Assembly (NCBI GenBank): GCA_030762175.1
Contig: CM060833.1
Location: 165,701,001 to 165,765,000, forward strand
Length of the DNA stretch: 64,000 nt
Direction: 5' to 3'
Origin: Metallyticus violacea
Lineage: Eukaryota; Arthropoda; Insecta; Mantodea; Metallyticidae
The notes under the pieces were generated by a model. That model did not search any database, was not told where the DNA came from, and was given only the letters and a program-made list of their open reading frames with translations. How positions within the stretch are numbered: the first letter of the stretch is position 1; the number at the start of each line of letters is the position of its first letter. This document shows positions 50,301-60,779 of the stretch, one piece after another. The translations under genes and the position numbers were made by a program.

Positions 50301-53229
50301 AAGCAGCATCATTATATTAATTTTACTCAATTTGTATCTGAAAATTGACCGTAGGGACATATATTACTGTTTGTAGGACTATATTGTTCTTTATACATGT
50401 AATAGTCAGTGTCTAATACTGTTAGGTGCATTAACAAAGCTACTTAAGCTCAATTACATTTACATTTGAATATAAAAGGAAGTTAAAAACATACCTTTTT
50501 TTGTTTTAATCTTTTGTCCAACAATCTTATAAATACCACTCATTGCCAACTGCTTGTATCATTCTCATCATCCCATCAATATGTTGACATGTAGCATCAT
50601 CAACATTTTCTATGAACTCAAAATTGCTAATGATGCTATATAGAAATTGCTGACTTCTTAAGGTATGATACAAGTTGATAAAGTAATATTTGAAATTCTT
50701 TTGTTACACATTCTTATTGATTGATTCTGCATTTTGTTAACCTGGAAAATTAAGAGAAAATGAAGCTTTTTCTTGGTATGAGAGCTTACCTCTTTGTCAT
50801 ACATATATCCCAATAGAAATGAAACATTGATCATGAGTGCAAGACTGAATCACAGAATGAAATATAACCCTTAAATTTTGTTGTTCGCAGCCTTTTGGGC
50901 TGGTTTTAAAAACCAAACTTAACAAGCCATAAGAGCATTCCAAAAAGGGCAGCAATCTAGTTAGCAGTCTTTTATTGTATAACTTGTCCTGAGAATTAAA
51001 GGTTCATGAAAATAAATGGTGCTGCACTCTGTACTTAATTTAGACATGGTCATGTTTATAGAAGTTTAGTTTTGAAGTATTGTTCTTATGTGGAGACTGG
51101 AAAATTGCAGGATAGATGTTAATTGTATATGTATCAATGAGTGTAGATTTTCATAATGTTACAATACACTGTTATTGGGATGTGAATTACCTATTTCCCT
51201 TTTTAATTACAAAATTGACTCCATTTTCCTGTATGAGGTGGGGGAAAATGGCCTGAAGAATGTGGTAAGAGGACATGCATTATTAACATTATGTGAAAAG
51301 TTACTAGAGTTTTTATTTTAATGGCACATATTCTTTTCATTTAATATTAGTACATTGAATGTGAATATGTGAAGTATTTCAGCTGCTAGCACAAAGCTGC
51401 CAAATATTCCTGATTGTAATTTCCTGCCACCGTTATGGCATTACAGTCAAAGAAGAAATTGTCATGGAAAAGCAAAATTATTACGACAATCTTCAAGAAA
51501 GAAAAAGAAAAAAATGTGAACCCTGTTTCCTTCTATGTGCACCAAATGTGGCAATTATGCAAGAGATGAAATCATCACTTCTATTCAGTGCAGTTTATGG
51601 CTTTACAAACAATATGGTGGAGTTGATGGCATTACTATTTGAATGGTATTAGGTTGTTTTGTGCTGTGTAAAAGTGGTAGCAATTAGGGTATTTTTATTA
51701 CAAATTAATGGTTTTCTAAAATGAAGTATACCAGTGAATTACAGCCACTAAAAGAAGATAGCAGTGTTACAAAAATTTTGAGACGTTACACAAAGAAATT
51801 GTGCTTAGTTCCTTCACATGTTAGTAAAACCATTTGTTCTGTAATGTGTATTCATATAATTTTTCTATGGCACATGGTGAAATCTAAGAATCTTGAATCA
51901 TATGACCAAATGAAATCAGAAAAAAGCCTGTTTCATCATTCTTTGTTAATAATTATTACTATAGCAATGTTCCATAATTCTAAAATAGCATAAAAATATA
52001 GTAGTGTAAGAACATAAATCTCTGCACTAGTTCAATACATGGCATGTGAGATAGTAAAAGAAATGGTTGAACTTTTGAATGAAATGCTATTTTCCTTTAG
52101 CTATCCTTTTTGTATATATTTTTTTTAATTCCCAGCTAGGTCAAATATTTGCTATTATTGATAATTTATTGTCTTCCTTGGTCAATCTTTAGGAAAATTG
52201 CATATAAGTTCTTTAGACATTTCATATATAAATGACTAATGCAACAAAAGGTGTTGCCAGATTTATGAAGGAGAAGCTGACCTTGCTTGCTCATGTCATC
52301 ATATACATACTTGTGCTCAAAATGCAGTTGTCTAGTTGCCAGTAAAGGTAAAAAGAAAACTTTTGGTTCAGTTATTTTACTATCTTAAGAAGAGTTCTAA
52401 AATACAGAAGGCATTAAAGGTATATCAATATAAGTGTGGCACAATTTCTTACAAAATATTTAAGTATGTTAGTATTTGTTGGCTTTCTTTTCTTAAATCT
52501 GTTAACAGAGTTCTTAAGCAACAAGAAATTTTGCCACTTTTGTTTTATAAAGGACCCCAAAGGAAGAATAAGACTTTCGTTACGTGATCCACATATAAAA
52601 TTATATTGTTGTTTCCTTCAGAGTAAATTTCCTGTTTTTAGCTCTGTAATTATATATAAAAATAATTCTTTCATACTAGCCGTGTGCAGGTCACTAGTTG
52701 GAAAGGAAGAATCAGACTTGAAAAATTCAAATCGCAGCTGTGATTTGAATTTTGTCTGATTCCTCTTTTCCAATTCAGTAAATTTGTTTCTGCAACAAGA
52801 TGCCCCAGCTGTATATCTCCAAAGAAGGAAACTTCTTAGTCTTCTAACTGATCTTTTGGTGAAAATTGTTAATCTATCTATTATCAAGTTTGATTCTACC
52901 TCAATTTCCACTGTCAAATTCAAAAAGAGGAAAAAGTCAATGAGAACTTCATAACTAGCAAAACCCCGAGCATACGTGAAAGAAAATGATTATGATGAAT
53001 AAATATTTGTAACTCATGTTTAATATGATTGCATGTAACTACATTCTAAAGAAATTTCCACTTGGTCATAAATTTCTTAAACATATGGCTATTTCGCTTA
53101 GAAAAAATGCACTTCATTAGTACAAGTGAACATGACATACTTAAGCATAAATTTGCAACTTGCCAATGTGATATTTCCCCAGAATATATTTAGAAGGATC
53201 TAGAATATGACATGGTATCCACAATATTT
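50301..53229. other. downstream of PSME3: no gene recognised; one long hairpin
   Basis: AT-rich. A frame of 62 codons at 51464-51652 and one of 101 codons on the minus strand at 52618-52923 show no known motif. The latter overlaps a long imperfect hairpin (52698-52773). Confidence 0.45.
52698..52773. other. long imperfect hairpin, ~33-bp arms
   Basis: From TTGGAAA at 52698 to TTTCCAA at 52773, the arms pair through AATCAGAC/GTCTGATT and ATTCAAATC/GATTTGAAT around a GCAGCTGT centre, with a few mismatches. It could be a small palindromic element or a hairpin-RNA precursor; nothing decides between them. Confidence 0.75.
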
Positions 53230-53570
53230 AGGACTGGTGCTGCCATCTCGACAGTAGTTGCAGTACAGTTTTGTACTGCTAGGTGGCAACACTAGCACAT
53301 CTGATGAGTGAGTGTTTAAAGTTTCATGCAGCTGGGTAGATGTGTTGAGATTCTATAGTACTTTTCATGATATTCTGTGTGTAGTGTGTGGCGATTTTAT
53401 GATGGATCCAAGATTAGAACAGAGAGTGTGCATCAAATACTGTGCAAATCTCGGGGGGAAAATGCTACGGAGACCCTCCTAATAATTCAACAAGTTTTTG
53501 GGGGACAAAGCATGAGTTGTACATGTGTGTTTGAATGGCATGCTTGGTTCAGGCCTAGTTACATAAAGCC
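53230..53570 (+). mobile_element. mariner relic 8, N-terminal part
   Basis: MDPRLEQRVCIKYCANLGG (from about 53403), then, after a one-base shift, NATETLLIIQQVFGGQSMS and CVFEWHAWF. This is the first DNA-binding domain of mariner transposase, where S-A-T-E-T-F/L, F-G/D-x-x-x-M-S and F-E-W-H are typical. The protein breaks off after about 65 residues; the rest was not found. Confidence 0.8.
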
Positions 53571-53961
53571 TTAGATACCTATACCTTAACTATCTATTTT
53601 ATAAATGTTATTGAATAGACAACTTGCATCCCTTTCCCAGTTAGAATATAATCTTTTGATAACTATTTGTTTGATAGTGAAGCAGAGCTGATCAACAGAT
53701 AGTGGTTTGCATTATTATCATGTATCTGTAGCTGTTTCCGCTACCATCATACTGTATTGCTGTGAAACATTAGAATATATAAGGGGCCTACTACACAAAA
53801 GTATGGAGTTAAAACTTTTTGTTCCATGAAAGAATGTAGTGCATTAGTAAAAAGCCATAATGACATCTTATAAGAGCAAAGTGGAGGAATAGCTGTTTGC
53901 CATCTTGAATTAGGTTATGTGCACTTAATAATAAACTCCTATGATTTAATTTACTGCACAA

Positions 53962-53995
<34 letters not shown>

Positions 53996-54420
53996 CTGCC
54001 CTAATTTTTTCTTAGTAACAATGACCATAAATACTTTATTATGTATTTGCCAATATTCAAGCGTAATATTTCACTTTGAAATAGTGTAAGTATATTTTCA
54101 TGCATATGGCTATGTTATGCATCATTTCAGTCGAGAGAGGGCAGAACCAAGCTTCCTTATTGCACTTGAAGAAATTTTATTAGTGCATTTGATTTATATT
54201 TACATAAATTTATTTATATATTTTGGAAATCACATTTTCATTACAAGCAAAAATTGTAAAAGGTGTCAAGAGATTATTTTAAAAAAGAACAAAGTAAGAA
54301 TGAAATTATTTTCGTGAACTTTACTGAGAACCTTAAAAAATAATATAAACTAACTGAAATATGGATTTGAAACAAAAGACCAATGTCAACCATACGTCAT
54401 ACTTCAATTTCTTTACCTCC
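53571..54420. other. no gene recognised; (ATT)n at 53962-53994
   Basis: AT-rich, with an ATT microsatellite of about eleven units. Confidence 0.5.
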
Positions 54421-54690
54421 AAGGTGATTGAGGTTATTAAGATACAAACTCATGTGTGGAGGGTCTGGGGTTTAATTCCTACCAGGATTGTCTTCCCTGA
54501 CATTGAGGTTTTCCTCATTGCTCATAAATGGCAAATGCCAGGGAAGTATCATTAACTTATATCTGGAATACTTCCTTTCTTTAAAAATAATCCTTCCCTA
54601 ATTTATCATTTCATCTCATGTTATCATCAATGTCCACCACCCTATAGTTCCTTAATAATAAAAACGGGCATTAAACCCTGTTCAAAATTC
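54421..54690 (+). mobile_element. SINE family 2, full-length copy
   Basis: The tRNA-like head has GTGATTGAGGTTATTAAGAT (A-box region) and a B box GGGGTTTAATTCC (54468-54480). The body has ATTGAGGTTTTCCTCATTGC, and the 3' end CAATGTCCACCACC and AAAACGGGCATTAAACCCTG matches the tail copies at 4122-4180 and 9485-9559. Confidence 0.75.
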
Positions 54691-55639
54691 AATGAACTGC
54701 ACTAATTAACTCAATGGCAAATTGAACACTAAATGTGATAAGAACCTATAAATTAAAAAGAGTCAATTAATTGAAGTGTCCGAAGAGAAATATATAATTG
54801 AAAATAATAGATCTGATGATGCATTTGAATACTAAGCTGAAGATTCAAAAATGCAAATTTAATTGTTTTCCAATTCTCTATCTGATATTAAGTGCACAGA
54901 GATATAAAATAATGCTCTCCAAGTAGATTTATTCCATTTTCTTTGATAAAAATTTGCGAACTGCAACGCTACACTTGTAAAATACTGTCCACTAACTAGA
55001 AATGTTAATTGGAACTTGCACAGTGAAGCCAATCATATAATTGAAATCATAGCATGATTTGTATTACTGTCCACTTAAATGTAAGATATATCAAAGATAT
55101 TATCTGTCAATTTTTTGTCAGATAAATTATAAAAAAGATATATGTTTGATGTCCTCTATCTAACATTTCAGAAACATTTATCTATCCAATAGCCTATTGA
55201 TATCTGGTGTTTCAGAAACCGGGCCTAAGTGTATATCTCATAGTAACTCTTCTACAGAAATAGTTTTATTGTTGTGATGAAAAAATTAGACAGAATTCAA
55301 ATCTTCATTAAGCATATTAATACTAGAATCAGTTCTTATCTAGAAGGTCAAGATAATTAAGAAAAAGAAAAGGTATTCTTGAAAACAAAATGAAAAGCTG
55401 CTGATGGATGTAAAACATGCCACAAAGCATTTTTATCATACAAAAAGTGACAGGTAACATGCTTGTACATTAAATTAATTAGATCTAACATTGCCAGAAA
55501 AGTGGGAGGAAGATTTCATACTATGGGATTACTGATAACCCATGGAAGATTGGCAGATTGCTAGCACATTTTCCTTGATATTTCATAGAAAATCGAAGAG
55601 GAAGAACAATTAAAATAGTTTTTAGAATCATGATATGCA
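54691..55639. other. no gene recognised; short PLE-tail-like sequence near 55009
   Basis: AT-rich. 55009-55029 matches 19 of 21 bases of the PLE dimer A left tail (12993-13013), which may mark a small PLE end fragment. Confidence 0.4.
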
Positions 55640-56500
55640 TGCAATTATATTCTAGCTTCTCCTTCAGTATTAAATTATTTTTCTATCTCTGCAAAATAAG
55701 CATTTGTTTGAGCTATGATCTGCATATCTGAAGAACATAACTGTTCAGCGTGCCATTTCTTCAGATTTGGGAAGAGGATAAAGCACTGGGAGTCAAATCG
55801 GTGAATATGGTGCATGTGACAGCAGTTGAAAGCACACATCATGCCTCTTTGCAATTGCACTTGAGGAAACTTGCACCAGTGCATTGTTTTGGTGGAAAAT
55901 AACTTTCTTATGTAAATGTGGACATTTGGTCTTGATACCATCCTTCAACTGCTTCGGCAATGCTCTATAATATTCTATGTTGACCGTTTTGCCATTTTCC
56001 AGTTTGTCTACCAACACACCCCCCACACTCCAGGCATCCCAGAAGACAGTGACCAACTTTCCTGCTGAAGAACACACTAGGCTTTCTTTGGAACACTTTC
56101 AACCTCTTGAACCCATTATTTTGACTGTTGCTTTGTCTCTGGCATGTAATGGTGAATCCATGTGTTGCCCATAGCAAAGTAATGGCACAAAAAAGTAGGC
56201 AAATGCTCATGTAAAATGTTCCAGATCTATTGTAATTTTTGCAATTTCAGCAAGCACATGTATTTTGATTCATCTGTACTGTAACACAACATTGTGAAAT
56301 TTTGCAATGTTTGTTCAATTGTTGCGATAATTGAATTTCCTGAACATTCATCATAAAAAATGGAAGAATGGACTGCATTTAAAGTTAACAACCCATTTCT
56401 TTACCAAAGAAAATGATGGTTAAGAATCTTTTAAAAGTGGAATCCAATTACTTTTTATCTCAGTTGGCATCAAACAATTTAGAATGAAATATTCTATCAT
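55640..56500 (-). mobile_element. mariner relic 9
   Basis: Minus strand, left-running: CRQSNSQNNGFKRLKVFQRK (about 56140-56085), SAGKLVTVFWDAWSV, NGKTVNIEYYRALPKQLKDG, IFHQNNALVQVSS (about 55890; Asp of HQDN changed to Asn), APYSPI and, in another frame, FDSQCFILFPNLKKWHAEQL and NAYFAEIEK (to 55678). Order is that of mariner transposase from the first to past the third catalytic Asp. The N-terminal DNA-binding part is not readable. Confidence 0.85.
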
Positions 56501-56869
56501 TGCATTATATTCAGTTTTGTCCATTTTACAGGAAAAAAACCTTAACTAGTTTACCTTGCTGAACTATAGTAACCAAATAAATCAAAGCACATGTATGAAA
56601 ATGCACAATGCGCCTTCTAAAGGATCATACTTGAGACTTGTCCTTGCTATTTGGTGCTACCAGCATCATCTCTATGTCAGGCAGAGAATTTTTCAAACTA
56701 CCCTTGTACTATGAGGGCAATTTGTAAACTAAAAACTGTTTAGCCATAAGCATGTTTATTATTATAATCCTAAGAATCTGAATATACCTTTTACCTTAAC
56801 CTACTTGATCATATGCATTTAGGTGCATATGAAATCGTATTTAAGCGTTTCCTCAGTGTAGAACGTGGT

Positions 56870-57070
56870 TGCCTATTGATTCACCAGTACCCATGACAGC
56901 ATCTTCATCACATTTAAATCATTTTCCAGCAAACTTCTTCATTTTTGGACAAATCTGAAGGTACCAAGTTTGGATTGTACGAAGGATGGTCAAAGGCTTC
57001 CCAATGAAATTTATCATGTGGAAAGTTGTTTGTCCTGTGGGCTGTATATGGACAAGTGTTGTTGAAGAAA
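56870..57070 (-). mobile_element. mariner relic 10, C-terminal fragment
   Basis: Minus strand: RTNNFPHDKFHWEAFDHPSY, NPNLVPSDLSKNEEVCWKMI (about 57030-56914). It matches the mariner block F-D-H-P-P-Y-S-P-D-L-A-P-S-D, with D to N changes. Confidence 0.75.
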
Positions 57071-57439
57071 AATAACTTCATTTGAGAGTGGCAATTTTGA
57101 ATTAGAATGGTCTGAGAGTACAATAGAATAAAATATTTATTTCACTCAGTCATTACAAAAAGTTTAACAAATGCATTTATATTTTTATCATTGTTCCCAG
57201 AATGCACATTTCTAGCATCCTACACATTCAATACCTTGGTTATATGCATGTTAAATCCCACCCTCCTTATATATGCATTCTTCCTTAACTTTAATCACTG
57301 TTTTCCTCCTCTCTCTTACTTTCCCTATATAATCAGCAAATTTTCTCAAAAACTCGTTACCAGTTCCAAAAATTTTTAGCATTACAATTGCTACCTTTTG
57401 GTAATTATGGAATAATTTGAGTCATATCTGCAATTGTTT

Positions 57440-57600
57440 TTTTTAGGCTTTGTAGCATGAACAGCTGATGATGTGGAAAAAATATCCACGAAACATATGT
57501 CCTGAGTAAAATTTCACTTAAGTGAAACCAGAAATAGTGTTCTAATATTCCGACTCACAGAGATTATTATGCATGTTTCACTGTGTTCAATTCCAAATTG
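57440..57600 (+). mobile_element. orphan PLE/retrozyme-like 3' end
   Basis: Contains the best hammerhead-like motif of the window (57462-57504), followed by a 3'-end-like sequence, but no PLE protein remains were recognised in the 300 bp upstream. It may be a severely truncated PLE or a non-coding relative. Confidence 0.45.
57462..57504 (+). ncRNA. hammerhead-like ribozyme motif, best copy
   Basis: CAG (57462-57464, stem I), CTGATGA (57465-57471), stem II GTGGA/TCCAC (57473-57477/57485-57489), GAAA (57490-57493), CATATG (57494-57499), TC (57500-57501, expected cleavage after C) and CTG (57502-57504), the stem I partner. Stem III is ACA/TGT with a two-base loop. One unpaired T (57472) lies between the core and stem II; the same extra base is found in nearly all copies here. 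Confidence 0.65.
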
Positions 57601-57759
57601 AATAAATATTGAAAATATCTACGTATTTTTTCAGCCTCCATTCTTTCTTAAATTTCCTATAATGTTTCAAGGTACTCAGTAAGAATCCTGTACCTGTACA
57701 GTCCTTGGAAATTAATTTGATGAGTTACTGTGGTGACAAGTTTGTTAAATATATATGCT

Positions 57760-58225
57760 ATTTTTTGGCAAAGAGTAGATATGGTACCACTCCATTAATT
57801 TTATTTTTTCCTTTTGTGAGGGTTTTGTGAAACTTATTTTTCATCCTCTGGAACCAATTAGTTATTGAATTCGTTACCTTGATGACGATAATGTCCAAGA
57901 AAGTCACAGATTTTATGGTACAAATGTTCAGTGACAATTTCGTACACAACTATGTAAGACACTTCTGGACATTGGAGTGTGTGCTTTGGTAATCTTAAAG
58001 CATTTATTCTCTTCAATGGTGTGATAAACTCATTCATAATGACGGGTACAACTTGATTTCTTAATACCATGAACATTATGCACCTTTCCTGACATAACAC
58101 CTTCTGTATAGACTGCATTAAGTCTGCATAATATATAAGCGTAATGATTTGAACATTCAAAAAAAGTAATAACTGACCAAACTTTGCTGTTGGTGAGATC
58201 ATCAGCATGGGCATTCATTCAAATA
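57760..58225 (-). mobile_element. mariner relic 11, N-terminal domain
   Basis: Minus strand: ADDLTNSKVWSVITFFECSN and LNAVYTEGVMS (58205-58100), then in another frame ITPLKRINALRLPKHTLQCP, EVSYIVVYEIVTEHLYHKIC (58030-57900). This matches the first HTH (V-R-S-V-I-R-F-L) and second HTH (P-E-V-S-R-S-V-V-Y-E-I-V-T-E-x-L) of SETMAR-type mariner transposases. The catalytic part was not recognised. Confidence 0.75.
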
Positions 58226-58399
58226 TTGTTACACTCAACAAATGAATTTTTATGCATAAACAATTGCACAAAGTGAAAGTCTACACTACATGAAGACAGC
58301 TAAAATGACAGCTGTGATGAATCAGATATGTCAGAATGCATTTATTTCTTTATGTTGAAATGATAATCATATAATTATGATCATTGTATGATTGAAACA

Positions 58400-58950
58400 G
58401 CTCCATTTACTTGTTTAAATTTAGTACTGTTTCATGGACCTTTGTTTGCATCCTCAGCTAACTGTTGACTGCTGGATAATTCGCTAAACTTTGGGGATGT
58501 ATATTCTGGTCTTCTGGTGGAGGTGTGATGCACCTAAAGTTTATGTTTTCATCCCCGGAAGTGTCAAAGTTTATTAATCTGCGTGTGTATTTGTAAATGT
58601 AAATGTTCTCCCATATTACTAACTCTGTAGGCCCTTGTTACTGATTTTAATAATTTTGCTTATTTACTATGTCATGGTTTTCTGTCCAGAAATGAGATGC
58701 TACTTCTGATTTCTCCATTTGTTTGTATTTTATATTCCTGAAATATTCTTTTATCCATGTATCAATGTTTCTTTTTGTTTTTCCAATATAGACTTTTTCG
58801 CATTCAGCACATCTTATTTGGTAAATACCTGTTTTTTTTTCTCTCGTGGAACAATGTCATTAGTATTGTTATTCAGGAGATTTTTAACATTAAATCTGTT
58901 TATAGGTGCCAATTTATATTTCAAAACATTCTAAAAGATTTTAATACATA
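58400..58950 (-). mobile_element. PLE fragment E, GIY-YIG + 3' end
   Basis: Minus strand: YKLAPINRFNVKNLLNNN (about 58920-58865), then KKTGIYQIRCAECEKVYIGK (about 58840-58785), TKRNIDTWIKEYFRNIKYKQ, KSEVASHFWTENHDI and, in other frames, GPTELVIWENIYIYKYT. This is a complete nuclease core with GIY and YIG both kept. The RT domain is absent. It ends with a CTGAGGA...GAAA motif. Related to PLE D by that motif. Confidence 0.87.
58421..58457 (-). ncRNA. hammerhead-like motif, PLE E
   Basis: Minus strand: CTGAGGA (58457-58451), 17 nt, GAAA (58433-58430), then CAGTAC and TA. The N7 position is G. Stem II pairing is weak, so likely decayed. Confidence 0.4.
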
Positions 58951-60779
58951 AATTTTAAATTTATCACACCTCCACTAAAACAATATGCATCCCCAAAGCA
59001 AAACAAATTATCCTGCAGTTTACAGTTATCTAGGATGTGGACGAAGTTCTGTGAAACATGTACTAAATTTATGCAAGTGGAGCCAATAAGAGTGTGTAGT
59101 TTAACTCAATCATACAATGATCTTAATTATTCTTCATGTTCTCCATTTTAAGAATCACTCTCATATATTGAACATTCCAAGTATACAAATTGAACCATTA
59201 CTCGTTTTCACTTGCAATGTAGGAAATGCCGTAATCTGAAGGAAAAAAAAATGTGTGTGTATGCATGTGCATGTTTTGTGTACCAGTTATTAGTATTTGT
59301 TTATACTATATTTGAACATTATTTTATTAACTGCATTAACTCTTATTCTCTGTATAGAAATGTTTAAAATATTTATATATATTCATGAAAAACTTTGCAC
59401 TCACAAGGGACATGCTCACTTTAAGGCCAGGTTCTTAAAAAAAGTGTGTTTGTTACATTAATTCTTGTATAATAAGGAATTCATAAGTAGAATATCAGCT
59501 GCTAATCACCAATACTAACAGTAAAGGAGGTTAGTAACTGGTGGTACTAGATAAAGGACAGACTGGTAGATAAAAAGAAAGGCACTTTATTGGCTACAGT
59601 CAACTTTGACAGTTTGTATGAGTGGATACTAAACAGCACATAGAAAGGTGTGAAAGTAGGCCTATGAAGCTATGTGTATCTGTTTACTCCATGTTCAATT
59701 AAAAGTTTTATGTCTACTTCACTTATAAATCCATTTTTATTTTGACTGCATAGGAAAAAGAAAATGACATTAACAAAAGCAAATATTATGCATTATTTGC
59801 TTCAGCAACTGTTTATTATAACAGTAAACAAGATAATGGAAGGCATTTCCCAACCTGAATGAAATGCAGCTGATCACATAATTGCATTTTTCTTTGACGA
59901 AATAGGTGTCAATTGCAAGACAACATACTGCCTTGATTGATGATGGGGAACTATTGGCATCATGTGAAAAAAAGATTGACATTGAGGCAAATGTGCACAG
60001 AGATTCAAGTTATCGTTACTGGGAGAACCTGGTACATAAAGTTTGGAAGCAACGCTTCTGCCACCAAAAAGAGAAGAAAGGGAGAGCCTGTGTCCTTGAA
60101 AAAGAGAGAAAAATTAATTAACTAAGGAATATGCAAACCATAAAAATGAAATTATGAAATGTCAAAAAACAGTATTTCTAAGCGACAGGCACTTTGGCAT
60201 TCACTAGATTCAAAGATGCTTATAACAGATTAGAGAATGTACGGCATAGTGACTTGTAGCAATTTGCTTTTCATATTTTGTGAGACAATGGGTGCAGTAA
60301 TTTCATAACAAGCAACAGCAGGCTTTTGAACTTAAAAAAATAGTATCAAATTGAGAAACTGTGAGATTACCAAATTTATAATATGGCAGCATATTGTAAA
60401 TGAATCCCAAATGGCTTCAGAAGCAAGGAATCCATTGTAAAAGTAAAATGAAGTTATTCTGTCATATGAAAAGCAATTTATAATTAAAGCAGACCTGTCT
60501 GGAATTTAATGTGAAATGCACCCACCATCAATCAACTTTAGAAAGTGATGGTGTAAAGTCTGTCCAAGCAAGTAGCATTCTTATATAGTGGACATAGATA
60601 TAGCCACTCACAGCCTAAACTCAGCAGAAAATATGTTAGATAATCAAAAGAAACACAACTGCTACAAAAGTACAGTAAAACAGTTAAAAAAATAAACCAG
60701 TAATATAACAAAGGCAGATAAAGGAAATAAAATAGCCATTTTAACATAAAGGACTACTTAAACAGAGTAGAAAACATGT
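58951..60779. other. mostly unrecognised; one possible exon at 59906-60121
   Basis: AT-rich. Apart from the possible exon described separately, nothing was recognised. Confidence 0.4.
59906..60121 (+). CDS. possible terminal exon of unknown gene
   Basis: A 71-codon open frame (SIARQHTALIDDGELLASCE through a lysine/arginine-rich end, KRKIN-like) follows an acceptor-like TTTTTCTTTGACGAAATAG and ends with TAA at 60119-60121. Base composition is richer in G than its surroundings and the protein is mixed and charged, unlike chance frames here. I do not recognise the protein, no partner exon was found, and it could equally be a repeat fragment. Confidence 0.25.
   Translation: MSIARQHTALIDDGELLASCEKKIDIEANVHRDSSYRYWENLVHKVWKQRFCHQKEKKGRACVLEKERKIN

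Noticed and set aside
51464..51652. 62-codon frame as a gene
   Set aside because: No motif, no splice context, length expected by chance in this composition.
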